A stretch of DNA of 64,000 nucleotides from Lepraria neglecta (GCA_033220425.1 CM065647.1:2728001-2792000), one strand, 5' to 3'; shown: positions 30,148 through 42,292, counted from the stretch's first letter. Made by a program: numbers and translations. Notes: generated by a model not told the origin, from the letters alone.

Positions 30148-31979
30148 CTACGCTCCATAGCCAGGCCAAACCCTCCCCATCCAATCCGCTTCAGAGCAAG
30201 GTTCCGACGCACACCAGGGCTTCTCATCATCTCGATAAGGCACGAGTGGAAGGTCATACGGCATGCGCCATCCGACAGACGTCCTTCCAACTTCCTGATC
30301 AGGCGTATCCTTCTTAAATACCGGCACCATCACCGCCTTCCCCTCTTCCCCACCAGCAGCATCATCATCATCATCCCACAGCGTCGGCCACACAACCACA
30401 CCAATCTCATAACTGCATATTCTTACTTCGCCGCCTGCGCTAGGTGCAGCGCCCCACGCTTGCGTGGAAAGATTCGCAGATGTCATCATTGCCCAATCAA
30501 TTGTTTTCATTTCATTGTCAGAGAAGCGGGCGTAGGTTTTTATATGGGGCGCTGCTCGCCGTCTGCCTGCTTCACGGACTGGATTCTGTCCGCTTGACAC
30601 GGCAGATTGAAGGGCGCCTAGAACGGATGCAGGGCTGATACTTGGAGTTTGGTCCCCAGCCCAATGACAGAGCATGGGTCTCAGAACAGCGAGCTGTTTC
30701 GCTTGCGCTGGTGTCGAGATCTTCATGTGGATCGAGGAGCCGGATCCGTAGCCATCGACTGAGCGGCGGATCTCATTTGTTGTTGGGAAGATGATTGAGA
30801 TTTTGGGTTCCTTGCCATCTTTCGTCTTAGGTCCTGTGTAAGGGGATGTGGACAAGGTGGGTATAAAAGTTGTGTTGAGCCATTTCTCGCCGACTGCTGC
30901 GACGGAGGAGACCTGCGCGACGACGCGAGGTTGTTGATCAGGATCCGAGGGAGTGGCAGATTTTGAGGAAATGCGACCAAGAATACGCTTCAAGCCAGGC
31001 CAGCCCCGGAGGAAATCGACCTCAGGATCGAGGCTTTGGATTGTCTGCTTGCCGGGTAAACTGGCAACGAGGGCGCCGCGGACCTCACTAAAATCGTAGT
31101 TTAGTAGCTGTGCGATGAGATCTTGCAGTTTCGTAGGGCCATAGCCTCGGAAGTATGCCAATAAATCGTGTTTGAATCTTGGGCCACTACCCAAGGGTGG
31201 AAATGAAGCTGCGGGACTTGTGGCTTGTTGCTGGAGTGGTAATAAGGGAGTCTTCCAGATCGCCTGTGACATTCTCCAATCTCGCTCTATGAAGTTGGCT
31301 GTGAGTAGGATCACTTGAGCTAGGTCGTCGTGCCTAAAGAGGACAATCATTTTCGAATGATGCGTTCCGTACACCTCTGGCATGTATGCTTTGACAATTT
31401 GGATATTTGCATACCGCTTTGCTGCCTCCTATTGCGGGTCAGCTACTATCAATTAGTGAGAAGCGGCGGAGAGATCCTACCTCAATACCGATACCATTCA
31501 TATCCTCTCTCTTCCAGGACCCATGGATCACTTTAACTTGAACTGTATCTCTCGTATCGGGATCGAAGTGCTTCCTGTGATCGTCAGCAGCTGGATGCTT
31601 ACCTTCAGTGAGGGTAGTCGCACATCACAAAATCCATATCAAAGAGGTAGTTGAACAGCCAGCACTCCTTAATCATAGGATCACTTAGGATACTTCCCAG
31701 ACTGACAGCATCAACATTGCTCGCTGCAGGCAGTTCCTCGATGAAATTCAGCTGAACTGGAGAAGCAACGGCCCTTCTCGAAGGGTTGTTGGCCATATAT
31801 CTGGACAATGTCTCGGGACCCTTCCCCTTATCAACAATGTTGAGCTCAATATTTGGCCCTCCAACGTGCTGTTTCAATGCAGAAGCAAGCCTCTTAGGAG
31901 GCGGTGAAATGGACCCATGCCTTAGCACCTCGGAATCATCACTGGTTCTGCGCCTCTTTACTTCCTTGCCTGAATCCAT
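30148..31979 (-). CDS. TDP1: Tyrosyl-DNA phosphodiesterase 1
   Basis: Nuclear repair enzyme that removes topoisomerase I peptides and other adducts from DNA 3' ends. Predicted 576 residues from exons 31979-31624, 31574-31481 and 31428-30148. The first intron uses an unusual donor GTGCGA inside the Met codon of DFVMKHFDPDTRD; the apparently better GTAAGC 15 bases downstream would include a stop. Both catalytic HxK motifs are present: HHSK (His174, Lys176) with a following acidic loop, and PHIKTYARF (His445, Lys447), the latter followed by TSANLSTQAWG with the conserved Asn. The N-terminus is Lys/Arg-rich (KEVKRRR), a likely nuclear signal. GVVVWPTL and an acidic insert lie near the end. A Tdp1 drug-response role is known for the family. 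Confidence 0.93.
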
Positions 31980-32456
31980 GGTAGTCGAAACAGGGCACGG
32001 AGGCTAGGGACTACAAGCATAGAAGAATGATCAAGATGGAAGGGCAGTGTTGATAAGATCAACGCGTGAACGCGTAGTGGCAGCGATCAGGCAGCAGGTC
32101 ACTATGAACGATTTTAACGGCATTATAGTGAGCATTTGGAATATTATGAAGACATCCTGTACTTCATTCTTTTCGTCTGAAACGACTTCCTCAGTAGCCT
32201 TGTAGTCACCTGGTGATTGGTGTAGATAAGATTGAATTGCCAAGGCGATCTGAGGCATTATTTATGCACATCATCATGCATGCATTAGTTCAGCCCTACC
32301 ACACGAACCGTTTCACCCCGCCAAGTGACAATGTCCCAACATCTTGTGTCCTACTTCCTTTCTCTTCCCCCATTATACCATCCCGCTACCTTCACTGATT
32401 ACTACAGAGACTCCCCATTTTCAAATATACCCCAACCCCAGCTTTCCAAAGCAAAC
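31980..32456. promoter_or_regulatory. Divergent promoter region, TDP1 / acyl-CoA-binding protein
   Basis: About 480 bp between opposed start codons, with pyrimidine-rich runs upstream of the ACBP start (about 32340-32450), a common fungal promoter feature. A TTATTTATGC run lies near 32258-32267. Confidence 0.5.
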
Positions 32457-32910
32457 ATGGTCGCCCAATCAGCCCCCTTCCAGAAAGCCATCACCGACTC
32501 CAAGAAGCTCCAAGCAAAGCCCACGGACGAAGAGCTCCTCCAGGTATTTCCCTCCTTCTCGAGACATTATCCAAATACCTTAGTGAGGCATACGCTAACA
32601 CAACCTTCAGCTCTACGCATTGTTCAAGACCGGCACAGGAGAAGACTTCTCCAAGGCCAACAAGCCCGGTAGCTTTGACTTCAAGGTTCGTGTGACCCGA
32701 CCCATCCATCCACTGAGCGTGGCATCTTGTACAACGACCAGAACAAGGTTGGCATGTCCCTTGGCTAACCATGATGGTCGTTCGCAGGGCAAATACAAGT
32801 ACAATGCATGGAAAAAAGTCGTCGATGACAAGACTACCCCGGAGACAGCACAGAAGGAATACGTCGACCTAATCGAGAAGTTGAAGGGTGACTATGGCTT
32901 CCAGGCATGA
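32457..32910 (+). CDS. ACB1: Acyl-CoA-binding protein
   Basis: Small cytosolic carrier of long-chain acyl-CoA, 94 residues, from exons 32457-32543, 32611-32685 and 32788-32910 (all phase 0). The four-helix ACBP pattern is complete: FQKAITDSKKLQAKPTDEEL, YALFKTGTGEDFSKANKPG, FDFKGKYKYNAWKKV with the Lys residues that contact CoA, and YVDLIEKLKGDYGF. The length equals the usual family length of about 87-95. The gene symbol follows the yeast orthologue. Confidence 0.95.
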
Positions 32911-33319
32911 TTCTGGGCTTAGGATGAATTGGAATACGATTCGAAAGCATACGGAACATTGGCCGGCGGGGGATCTTGTTTGATTATGAATAACGGCATA
33001 GATGTTTTTGGGCATGGAGGTAAAGGGGGGATATGCTGTGACGACTTGTTTTAGGCATTATGCATGCTGTGGTATTAAGAACAACGAAGCTATGAGGCCT
33101 CCCACGAACTGATGGCTTATAACGAGAACATGATATGATTCAAGCGAAGTGTTATCTTTTGACTAACTAGGTACCTACACGAAGAGTCCAAGTACCAAAA
33201 CAATAAACCAAGAAAACATCATGCATCTCCTTCCACCCAGCCAAAAACCCTATGCCTTTGTCCTTCATCATTATTCCACGCTCTCAAGATCCTTCTCATC
33301 GCCTTCCGTCCCTCAGGAT
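32911..33319. other. Convergent intergenic region
   Basis: Holds the ACBP 3' region (poly-A-type signals such as AATAAACC near 33200) and the end of the hydrophobin-like gene. No gene supported. Confidence 0.5.
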
Positions 33320-33951
33320 TCAGGAATAAGATGGCCCATAAACCGACGTAGGAAGACCGCATCCAGTACAAATTCCAGCGGTAACCTGCCGAGCAAGATT
33401 TAGCATACTCGCGCACAGATTAGATAGAGGCCCTAGTCTTACAACAGCAGCGCAACAGAACGGGCTGAAGCCCGTAGGACAGTAGCCGAATTCGTAGGTG
33501 ACTTGACCACTAGCCATGGCGGGCTGGGTGCCTACAAGGCAGGGTTAGCTGTGGTTATGCTCGGTGTTGCAATGTGGCAATAGGCTGGGAAGGATATCTA
33601 GCTAATGGGGGCCCCCAGGGCCCCATATATGCCCAAAACAGACAAAGAACGGCTCGCAACAGGCTTCTAGAATCGCATAGAAAGCAATCAAGCAACGGAT
33701 TGCAACACTCGGGAATGAAGGAACGGCTTACATCCCGTCTGGGTGGAGTCGGGTTCTCTAGCCACGTCTGCAATGGTTAAGCCATTGCAGCAGGTAAGCG
33801 TCTCAGGGACGGTGCAGAAGTTCTCGACGGTGGAGTTGTAGCCGCCTGGGGCTGAACCGCCGCTGCCGTAGACGTTGCTTGGGGTGGGGATAGCGAGGGC
33901 GAGGGGCGAAATGAGAGCGGCGATGAGTGGTGTGACAAAAAATACCTTGAC
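33320..33951 (-). pseudogene. Hydrophobin-like secreted Cys-rich gene lacking a start codon
   Basis: Exons end 33732, then 33531-33443 and 33385-33320 (200-bp and 57-bp introns). The reading begins KVFFVTPLIAALISPLALA, an obvious signal peptide, but the codon before the first Lys is GTC and no ATG exists on this strand from about 33890 to 34120. The mature part carries NFCTVPETLTCCNG, then GC, GYC, PFCC and GIC, a C-CC-C-C-CC-C order with spacings of 7, 18, 16, 7 and 8 residues, all inside the hydrophobin ranges, plus one extra Cys. If the last intron is retained the frame also stays open. Hydrophobins coat hyphae and spores; with the start missing, this copy should not be made unless it starts at a non-AUG codon. 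Confidence 0.6.
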
Positions 33952-34916
33952 TGCTAGTTGGTTGGTTGCAGTTTCTGGAAGGGTTTGAACCAAGACAGGA
34001 ACTGAGCACGAATAACAGCGTTGAAGGGGATGGCGAGAGACTGCGGCTGAGTTTAGAAGCTTTTGGTGCTGGTTGAGTGGTCGAGGAGGTTGTTGGGTGA
34101 GGAGCAGAGCACAGGAGACCTCAGGATACTTTATATATATTGGCTGCGTCTCCGATTATGGAGTGGTCAGCCCCGACTCCATGGCAATTTGTTGCCCACG
34201 ATCATCGATGAACCATCCATGCATGCCGCCGTTTTCCCCACAATATCATTGATTCAAGCCTCTCGCTATAGATCAAGCCAATCAAGTCAGCAGCCAGCGA
34301 TCCGCCCGTTCTCATAAACCGAATTTCCTTGGTTCGAGACATCGAGGCTGCCGTGTTTCTCCAGAAAGATCTCGAATTGAGGCGTTGACATACGAAAGTG
34401 GCTGTTCTGGAACGAAGACATGATTGCAATGTGACACTAGGTGAGCGCTTCGTGAAAAGGTCAAAGAAGTGCCACTAGGTATGGGAAATCGAATGTTGGT
34501 TATCGAAATCCGGCCAATAAATGCGGAATCCAATACACCATCAGATTCTCACGTGCTGAAACTTCCCTCGAATTGCTTCCGGGTCGTGTGATGCCCCACA
34601 TATCAAATAGTATGCAGCTAAGTATTCTGGGCTTCTCCTTGACCCGTCTCTTATGCAAATCAAGGGGTTTACACCGCAGTATGGCAAGCGAGTCGCAGGA
34701 GGAATTGTCTATGGGTAGCGACGCTGGTATGGCTTCGATCTGTGTTGACCTGAACGGACGTTAACGTGAGCCAGTAGAGGGAGGTGCATTGATGGGTGGC
34801 GGCGCTGGTCCAGCAGTTAAGGCTTTAGGACACCAAAGGACTCAGTGTGGGCACATGAACATAGGTCTTGGTAGGAGCGACTTTTTGTAGCCCGTAGTGC
34901 TGTAACTAGCACCGCC
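33952..34916. other. Intergenic, no supported gene
   Basis: A TATA-rich run (TTTATATATATTGG, about 34130-34143) could be the old promoter of the hydrophobin-like gene on the minus strand. The rest has only short ORFs. Confidence 0.4.
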
Positions 34917-35811
34917 CTACTCTATATCAGGTTCGTGGCCAAGGCTGCGATATTCGGCTCCACGCGTTCTTGCATACTCGTCCTGTTCCGGACTGACAAG
35001 CTGAGAGTCGTATCGAACGATTTCAGAGATCTCAGTGCTACTGAACCTATTAGTAGCCTGGGTCTTTCCCGTCTCCAATTGGCAGACTTCAATGTAGACT
35101 CTATGCGGAAGGCGACAGTCACAATCGAAGTTTTCGTTCTTGCCAAATGCTAATGCTCGGAATTGATCTGGCATACAACACTAGACCACACTGGGCTTGT
35201 CCGAGTCCACGTCGTATTCGTGGCTCCCATCCTTGATGCGACTTTAGCCTAGGCTATCAGAAATCTGAACTATGGGGAACACCGCAGAGAATGCTACATT
35301 CAGTACTTCATTGCGAAAACTCAAAATTAAATAACGATACAAGGACAAAATCCAGAATGAGATAGCAAAGACCAATAGTGTGACTCGGATCATTGACCAC
35401 CCAATCTCGTTTCGATAACCTATCAACGAAGGGGAAAGGGCCCAAATCAGTTGTAGAAGGATGTACTTGGCGGGAACGTAAATGATATTGTCAATATCTA
35501 TGAGGCTATGATTAAGCCCATTTGGCAGTGCTGCTGCATGGCAATAGAGTTCTGCAGGATGCATGATCCGAGCCGTGCTGTGCCTCCGATTTGCATCTCG
35601 AAACCTTCCCGCGGAATTCTGTTATGGATGGCACATTCCCGTTCCCCACCCCCCACGAAACCATTAATGGTGTCATCAGAACCAGGTTTGACTGAAGTTT
35701 CCCGAGACGGGTGACCTGTTCATCCTGTTCATCCTGCCGCCCCTCATATATTAGATCATGTAGAGCATAGCTCAGAAAATCTTGCCCAGATCGGCCACAT
35801 GGCCAAAACAA
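34917..35811 (-). other. Possible membrane-protein gene or remnant, unresolved
   Basis: Three minus-strand open stretches lie in series: 35811-35512, 35564-35244 and 35174-34917. The middle one has hydrophobic segments (WSMIRVTLLVFAISFWIL and others) that could be two or three membrane helices; the last is hydrophilic. I could not find a consistent set of splice sites joining them and recognise no family. It may be a decayed gene. Confidence 0.25.
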
Positions 35812-36610
35812 ATCGATTAGTTTCCGGGAAGTTTCCAGGCTGCAAATACCTAGCCAATATCAAGGTGTTTTTGGACGGTTGAGTAAAAGTGATTAATCAT
35901 TCCATCCACGAATGGTAATAGGACCGGCCCCCAGTAAGTCTGACAACTTTTACATCTCATTACCATTCAGGCCTTTGCAGAAAGCATAGCCAAGTACATT
36001 CTGAGCCTCCCGTTTCTTCTGGCACTTGACTTCGAGTCAGTTGATTCGCTCCCTGCCTGGCTTCGAGCCTCAACAATCAGATCCATGGGAATTAGAGAGA
36101 TTGTAAATAACGATGATGGAACAATTCCTTAAACATACTTTGCGAGAGTCACAAAAGCCGGAACAGCGGCCAGTATTCTTGCAAAAACAAAACCCTTTGA
36201 TCAAAACTTCAAGGCTTTTCTACTGGTTGTTTGAGCTGGAAGTGCTGCATGCTCGGGAATACCACGGAATTTCATGAACTGGGATTGCGTTACTAGAGGA
36301 GTCCTAGGACTTTGTGCGACCGAATCCCGAATCAATGCTAGTTGTATGTCAGTGTCTTCCTGGTTTGCTCGGTAAGAAGCTGAAGAGGGATTACACTTGG
36401 TGTCAAGTCAGTCGGTCATTGTGGAGCGGATAGAGCTTGTTTATGTGAGTCGGTGGTAGCTGGAGGGGCGTTTAGCCCGTGCTTCATGCTGAATTGATCC
36501 CTTCTGAACCTTTTCGTCCTTGTTGCATAAGGTGAGTAAGTCTCGAATATTGTCGGACCGATAGGAGATGCCACATTAAGATGTCCTTTCGGATCATGGC
36601 AAAGGCTCGT
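35812..36610. other. Intergenic, no supported gene
   Basis: Gene-free; includes the region downstream of the damaged Zn2Cys6 regulator. No repeat or ORF worth naming. Confidence 0.4.
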
Positions 36611-39294
36611 TCACCCATGCTCTTCGCGGTGTCCAGGCGCTATCATTGGCATGAAGACTGCCTGTAGGGTAGCGGGCTGCTCAGCAGTCTCTGCGCAAAC
36701 ACGAAGCGCTGCATAGGTGTCCAGAGCCACGTATTGCATGCCATAGAATTGGCACGGTAGTGACACTGCTGCTAGCGGAAGGTTGTGCTCCGCGACTGCC
36801 GTACGCAGGACCTTCTCCAGGTTGTCTACAGAATATCAACATACCAGGAAGACTAGTAGATTGTGTGGGTACTCACGAGCTAGATGCCCACACCTTTGGC
36901 TGACGTTGAACGCATGCAAGAGAGTGTCCAGACTGGGAGGTAGATCTATTGGAAAGCTCGGGCGTTCACTGGCTGATGCGTCAGCTTAAACAGCGCTTTT
37001 ATTCCAAATCCAGGGGTCCAAGGCCTACCTAGGAAAATTCTTGCCGCCACGAACATGTCGAATAGGAAGTGAGGGCTGATACATTGTAGATCGCCATTGC
37101 TGATAGCACCAACAATCGACGCCAGATCATTGCAGACTTCAAGACAACATTCAAGCGCAGGTGACTTGGCGTCGAGGTAGTTTTCAAAGCCATGAGGAGG
37201 GAGGGCTAGTCGTGAGTACAGTGCAATAGTGCCACTTAACCTGTTAGCAAGTATCATGAATGCCTAAGTTCGGGCTTGACTTACATATTGTACCCTGTGT
37301 TAGCCAGCACGATAGCCGGATCGAATCGGACTGTTCTCCCTGGCGTTGTGACATAACCGGCAAAGAGACCAGCAATCGAGACATTTCGAGCACGCCAGTC
37401 ATTCAGATAGCCTTCCACCTTCCGGAATTCTAGATCCCAAGTCTCGCACTCCTCGGATGTAGTTTTTTGAAAAGATCGCTACAGTGGGACTGTGGTTTAG
37501 TGTGTCTCATGATCAGATGCGGTTTCAGCCATGCGCCATGACCATGGGCCATAGCGAGAGATCCGTGCTTCCTGATAGCAATATTTATATGAGCATCCTA
37601 CCAGCAGTGGGCTCTTCAGTCGAGTTCATCTCTTTCAGAGCCATAGCAGTTCTTTACCGCCCACCCGCACCTTATACATAGCCTATATATAGCCTATCTA
37701 CACTCCAGGTCTATGCCGCCTAGGCATGGGAGTTTTCTAGCGCTGGGGCACCTGTTGTGGCCTTTCTAGGCTTGCTAGCCCTGGCGTTGGACCGCCCAAG
37801 CATCTATTTACATATCCACTTGTGCCGGTGTGTATAGCTTCAGGAGTGAGAACACTAACTGCCGCAGAAAGCGATGTACCTCAAACAATTCGTTAGTGAC
37901 AAAGCTGACATACAGCCCAAACCCAGACGGCGACTCAAAGTCTCCAAAAGCGAGGAAGTCAACTATGGGCTCGGTACACTTCCAATCATCATCATTGCAG
38001 GGTAGAACTTCGGTAAGCGGTGGCCGTAAGAGATGGAGGTTCCATGACGCTCCTAGTGTAGACTATCCGTCAAATGCTTCTGTCATCCAGTACGCCCTGA
38101 CTCGCTCCTCCCTTTCGATGGAATTCCGAGGCGCGGTCAACATTCGCGGAGGAACCGTGAACAGTTTGTCAGACCAATCGCCTTGCACCAAGTCCCATAA
38201 GCCGAGCTGCGTCGCCATTCTGAAATGCAGAATATCAGTAATTTTTGTCTGAGAAGAAGCTGTTGTCCCTACTTTTTGCACAGAGCAACCAGATTCCAAG
38301 CATCGGAAAATTTGCCAGTACCATAGTCGAAGATAGTGATGATCAACAGCGCCTGCAAAGACTGCAACGAGAGCGTCCCCATCGCCTCCAAAACAACCTG
38401 ACATCGAAAAGTCAGGGCAAGTCTTTGTCTGTCCCCGTCACTCAACCAACTCAATCTCGTCCCGCACGTGTCCATAACAGTTACAGCCATGATAGCCTTG
38501 AAGACAATGTATGAGGGCGAGTCTTGAAGAGGCCGAAAAGTTTTTAGAGTCTCGAGCAGCGAAGGCTTGTGAAGGATGGGAAACCACTGAAGTGGTCGGA
38601 GAACCAGGTATCCAGCAGCCCGTCAAGAATTGGTGGCGAAAGAGGTTCTATGCCAGAGGCTATGTTGTGGACGTCGAGTCGTGAAGCAGGCAACATGTTG
38701 TTCTGGTCACCCAAATTCTAATGTGATCCTGCTTTCGTCTGATGTCCTGGAGCAGACGTAGGCGGTACTGGTTCTACGCCCAATGGGGTCGATTGCTTGC
38801 TGGAAAGTGAGATCAAAGTCGTGGACATTGTTGGCAGTCTCAATGTCAGTCAACATGGGCCGCTGCGATTTGAATTCCCTAACATCCTGCTCGAGTAGTT
38901 CTGTGTATCAGTTCCAGCTCGTAGTAAAGAATGAAGCGCATAGGGATGTGGTACCTAGTCGTGTTTCTAGCTCAGAGACATATCCCGCTCGAAGTCCTCT
39001 CTCCTTCTGCGTCACAACATACTCGCAGTCCATATCATTCTTGACGCAGAGCCCACAGCGGGGCTTTCGTCTGTCACATTTCGCTTTGCGGTGGCGGCAG
39101 AGTAGACACCTATCAAGAAATTAGCATTTTGATTGATGGGTTGAAATCCAATTGAAATCCAACGAGTGGAATGGGACGTACACAGTGTGGCTCAAGTTGT
39201 CAACACTGTTATTCTCAAGTCTAGTTCTAGAGCGTGGGCTCTGAGCGCTGTCGTCCTCCTCTGAAGTCTCCCGTCGACGTTTTGCAGCGGGCAT
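36611..39294 (-). pseudogene. Damaged Zn2Cys6 transcription factor gene
   Basis: Exon 1 (39294-39182) opens MPAAKRRRETSEEDD; exon 2 (39109-38955) gives the full binuclear zinc cluster starting CLLCRHRKAKC, with six Cys at spacings 2, 6, 6, 2, 6. Downstream text of the fungal regulatory domain can be followed almost to the end (FPILHKPSLLETLK, MATQLGLWDLVQ, ASWNLHLLRPPL, WDLEFRKVEGYLNDWRARN, last exon to EEHG and stop at 36611). Lesions: one base missing between DHF and QWFP (about 38590), TAG at 38063-38065 in EAFDG-stop-STLG, and a foreign insertion between about 37500 and 37800. Intact copies of this family regulate nearby metabolic genes; this one cannot make a full protein as read. Confidence 0.75.
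37664..37790. mobile_element. 127-bp insertion with 8-bp flanking direct repeats
   Basis: ACCGCCCA occurs at 37656-37663 and again at 37791-37798, bracketing AT-rich DNA with the internal repeat ATAGCCTATATATAGCCTAT. It sits inside the reading frame of the regulator pseudogene. An 8-bp duplication is the hallmark of hAT-type transposition, but terminal inverted repeats are not convincing. Confidence 0.4.
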
Positions 39295-40491
39295 TGTTCG
39301 TGGTCCCCGAGCCTTCGAATGAAAACAATAGATTCGCAATTGCCAATTGGAGAGGACGAGTGTCAGAGTGGAGTTCGCGTTTAGTGTTTCTGGGCTGGAA
39401 GGCGGGCGAGGTGGGGTCATTGGGGCTGATCTACCTTATCAAACTGCAACATACGACTTGAAGTGTTATACCAGGCCCGATATTGTGATACATGTGCTAT
39501 GCCTCACAATACCTTACCGTCTATAAGAGTGTCTTGATATACCCTTCACGCCGTTGGCGGCCAGACGCTGTAACGACTTTCACTCAAGTTACGGATTGAT
39601 CCACAGACATTGCTCTTGTGGGCCCAGTTCATCAACTCACCAATTCCGTGCACGCTCCATGTGGGCTGAATACCCTCACTCCGCTACTGTCTTTTGGGAA
39701 AAGAATGATGTATGCTTCGGCTATAGGTAGTGGACTGCAGGAGCCATGGAGGAGACGACCCCCTTCGTTTAGATTGTGCCGACATGACATTCACTTGTCA
39801 TCATCCAGTCCAATTTTCATTATCTACACCACTTTCTTTGATGTTTTATCGATAGGCACCTCTTTGAAGGATGCCGACGAGAACGTTAAAGACGTTGTCG
39901 CGGCCGTTATGGGTGGCAAACCCTTTTCCAGAAATTCTGGAACTTTGTGCAATTTCCCCCTATTCCAATTTGGAATACTAAGGCTCAATCGAGTTAGTGC
40001 GTGAACTTTGGCATTCCAAATTAATTCAAAACCAACAAAACAATTTGTGATCATCAATTACTCGGGAACGTGTCTCGTCAATCAGCAGTCAGGCCGTGAC
40101 TGAAGACTACACGATTGGACGCGAACGCCCGAAAAATGAAATGAAGACCATTTACGGAATGGGCGCTAGGCGGGCGTTCCCATCTTGCCCGCTCATGGAA
40201 GTAGATCTGGACCGTGGCGATATCTATTAAGATACTGGGGGATTCGCATGTTTTTCGGCTGGTATACTCCACATAGCACGTCTCTCCGTTTGCAAGTCTT
40301 TCCTTCGCAAGTCGTTCCTTAATCCTTTCATCTAGTCTGTCCTTTAGAAACCCGTTTTCAGCAATACCCCCATTTCCACAATAAATCCGTCCATAGTCAA
40401 ATCTTTTTACCAGCAAAACCGTTCTGCTGGCGAGAAATTTCCCGCGGAAGGCTCTCGGAAGACTACGTTTGTTTAAGTGGCAGTATAACTC
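39295..40491. other. Intergenic, no supported gene
   Basis: About 1.2 kb. A minus-strand ORF at 40416-40078 has a Lys/Glu-rich stretch (ERIKERLAKERLANGE) but no domain, and others are shadows. It should hold promoters of the regulator remnant and of the lysozyme-like gene. Confidence 0.4.
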
Positions 40492-41420
40492 ATGATGCGG
40501 TTCTCAACGAATGTGGGTGGCCTAATGAAGTGAAGACTGTATTTAGCTGACTGGTTGCAGCTACTTCTGACCACTGTCTTCGCCGCACTTGCTCTCGCTG
40601 TTCCCACCCCTATCCCAGCGGAAGAGGGTATCTTACAACCTGAGGATCTACTTGAGACTCGAGCCACTGGCGGAAAAGTGTCCAACACCGCCCTGCAAGT
40701 AAAAACTATCAACAATTTGGACGGCGTTTTAATAGACTACTACAAGCAATATAACGGTAACGGCTCTACTGCACAGGGCTGGCCCGCAAAAACGAGCTGG
40801 CTCTCGTTCCAGGATATGTAAGTCGGAGCATCAAATCACAGCCTATCTTTTCCTAACAAGGGCAAAGGTTCAACTTTAACAAATGGATCATGCAACAATC
40901 ATGCAGTCAATTCGGCTTTGTCAGCGACTCCGCTGCTGAGATTACCAACATCTACAACGCAATCCAATCAGTCGCAGCAGCCACACTGGTTGATCACCGC
41001 TTCATACTCGCAGTCATGCTCCAGGAATCCGGCGGCTGTGTCCGCGCACCCACAACTAACGGTGGTGTTGTTAACCCAGGCCTGATGCAGTCCCACAACG
41101 GCCCAGGAACTTGCTGGAAAAAGAGCAGCACTGGAGCAGTTACCGTGACAAACCCGTGCCCCGCAGCCACTATCACGCAAATGATCTCGGACGGAGCTGC
41201 CGGTACGCCTTCTGGAGACGGTCTCGCGCAGACTCTGAATCAAGCTGGGACGAGCGATGTTTCAGCTTTCTACAGAGCTGCGCGTATCTACAACTCTGGC
41301 TCCGTTGATAAGTCTGGAGATTTGGGGAAGGGTGTTGCGACTCATTGCTATGCTTCGGATATTGCGAATCGGCTTACTGGATGGGTGCAGGCTCCCAAGA
41401 AATGCACTCTGGACGGCTGA
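40492..41420 (+). CDS. Secreted lysozyme-like (SLT/GH23-fold) protein
   Basis: Predicted 276-residue secreted protein from exons 40492-40512, 40561-40817 and 40868-41420. Exon 1 supplies the start (MMRFSTN, or Met at 40495) and completes a signal peptide ending ALALAVP. After a pro-like segment ending with an Arg-rich site (LLETRATGG), the domain has HRFILAVMLQESGGC, with Glu146 in the place of the catalytic acid of lysozyme-like transglycosylases, then NPGLMQSHNGPGTC, the glycine-rich second motif, and AARIYNSG. Expected action is cleavage of peptidoglycan or chitin-like glycans outside the cell, possibly against bacteria. Intact and flanked by damaged genes. Confidence 0.83.
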
Positions 41421-41692
41421 ACAAGCACCCTACCATTAATGTCTTGAACCGGGGCAGCTCATTCTTTTAATGGATTGAAGTTCAGGCACACGCATATCGG
41501 AGGGAGAAGCGGCGTTCTGAGGTGTCTATGACATTCTTCTATTGTTCATATTTATCTACACCGTTGATATACCCAGCATTTACAGCACGCAATGTCAATG
41601 CATAATAAGTTGATACGATTTCATACGACCAATTACAAGCAAAAGCCAGCAAGAAGTGTGGTGTTCACATGACGATGGTTGGAGCGCGATCA

Positions 41693-42292
41693 CTACTGCT
41701 TGGTCAATCCTTCCCCGATAGCCTTGATCTGCAGAGCGACAAAACGAGAGTATGTGCGGCACAAGGTAAGACTGCCGCCCATGAACCAGAAATGAGGATG
41801 TCCACTGGGTCTCCACATCTGCAGATAAACACGTCTGCAAGCAACAGATTTTTCGTGATTTGGGGACTTACAGCATTGACTTCGCCCTCGACATCAAGAT
41901 CCCACACATCCTTGCAGCGGTCGGTAACCCTGTTGCCAAGGATCTTGCGAACAGATGTACGCATGTTGTCGAAGCACGTGGCCAGCACAACAATATCAGC
42001 ATCGAGCTTAGTCTCATCTGCGAGGACCAGAGCATTCGGCTCGAACCCCTTGATTCCCATCAGGGCTCTGCTTCAGTTTGACCTTACCGTCAATGATGAC
42101 CTGGGAGCATCCGACATCGATGTAGTAACCGCCGCAACGAGTGATGTATTTGCGGTAGATACCGCTGCCGTCCTCACCAAAATCACTTTTGAACCCTGCT
42201 TTGGTCAGGCCATCGAGGTTGTCCTTCTCGGCGGCTACTATCCTCTTGGTAGAATCGACGTTGAGTGCAAATTGGACAGGAATAACTAACAT
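41693..42292 (-). pseudogene. C-terminal fragment of a flavin-containing monooxygenase
   Basis: From about 42230 to 41693 the minus strand reads like the last third of a fungal FMO: LDGLTKAGFKSDFGEDG, IYRKYITRCGGYYIDVG, LVLADETKLDADIVVLATCF, a 57-bp GT-AG intron, then MWRPSGHPHFWFMGGSLTLC and stop. An extra A near 42059 (GGG-AATC for GGG-ATC) shifts the frame between SPDG and IKGFEP. The glycine of the conserved ATGF/Y motif is Cys here. The FAD- and NADPH-binding N-terminal part is absent; the homology stops at about 42290, next to a sugar-transporter fragment on the other strand. Confidence 0.75.

Noticed and set aside
33440-33485. GGGCTGAAGCCC as a second copy of the 16.3-kb element
   Set aside because: The match is only the short self-complementary core and lies within the Cys-rich coding exon; ends of the element are absent.
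41669-42289. 206-codon plus-strand ORF
   Set aside because: Antisense to the flavin monooxygenase fragment, whose text on the other strand is clearly family-like.
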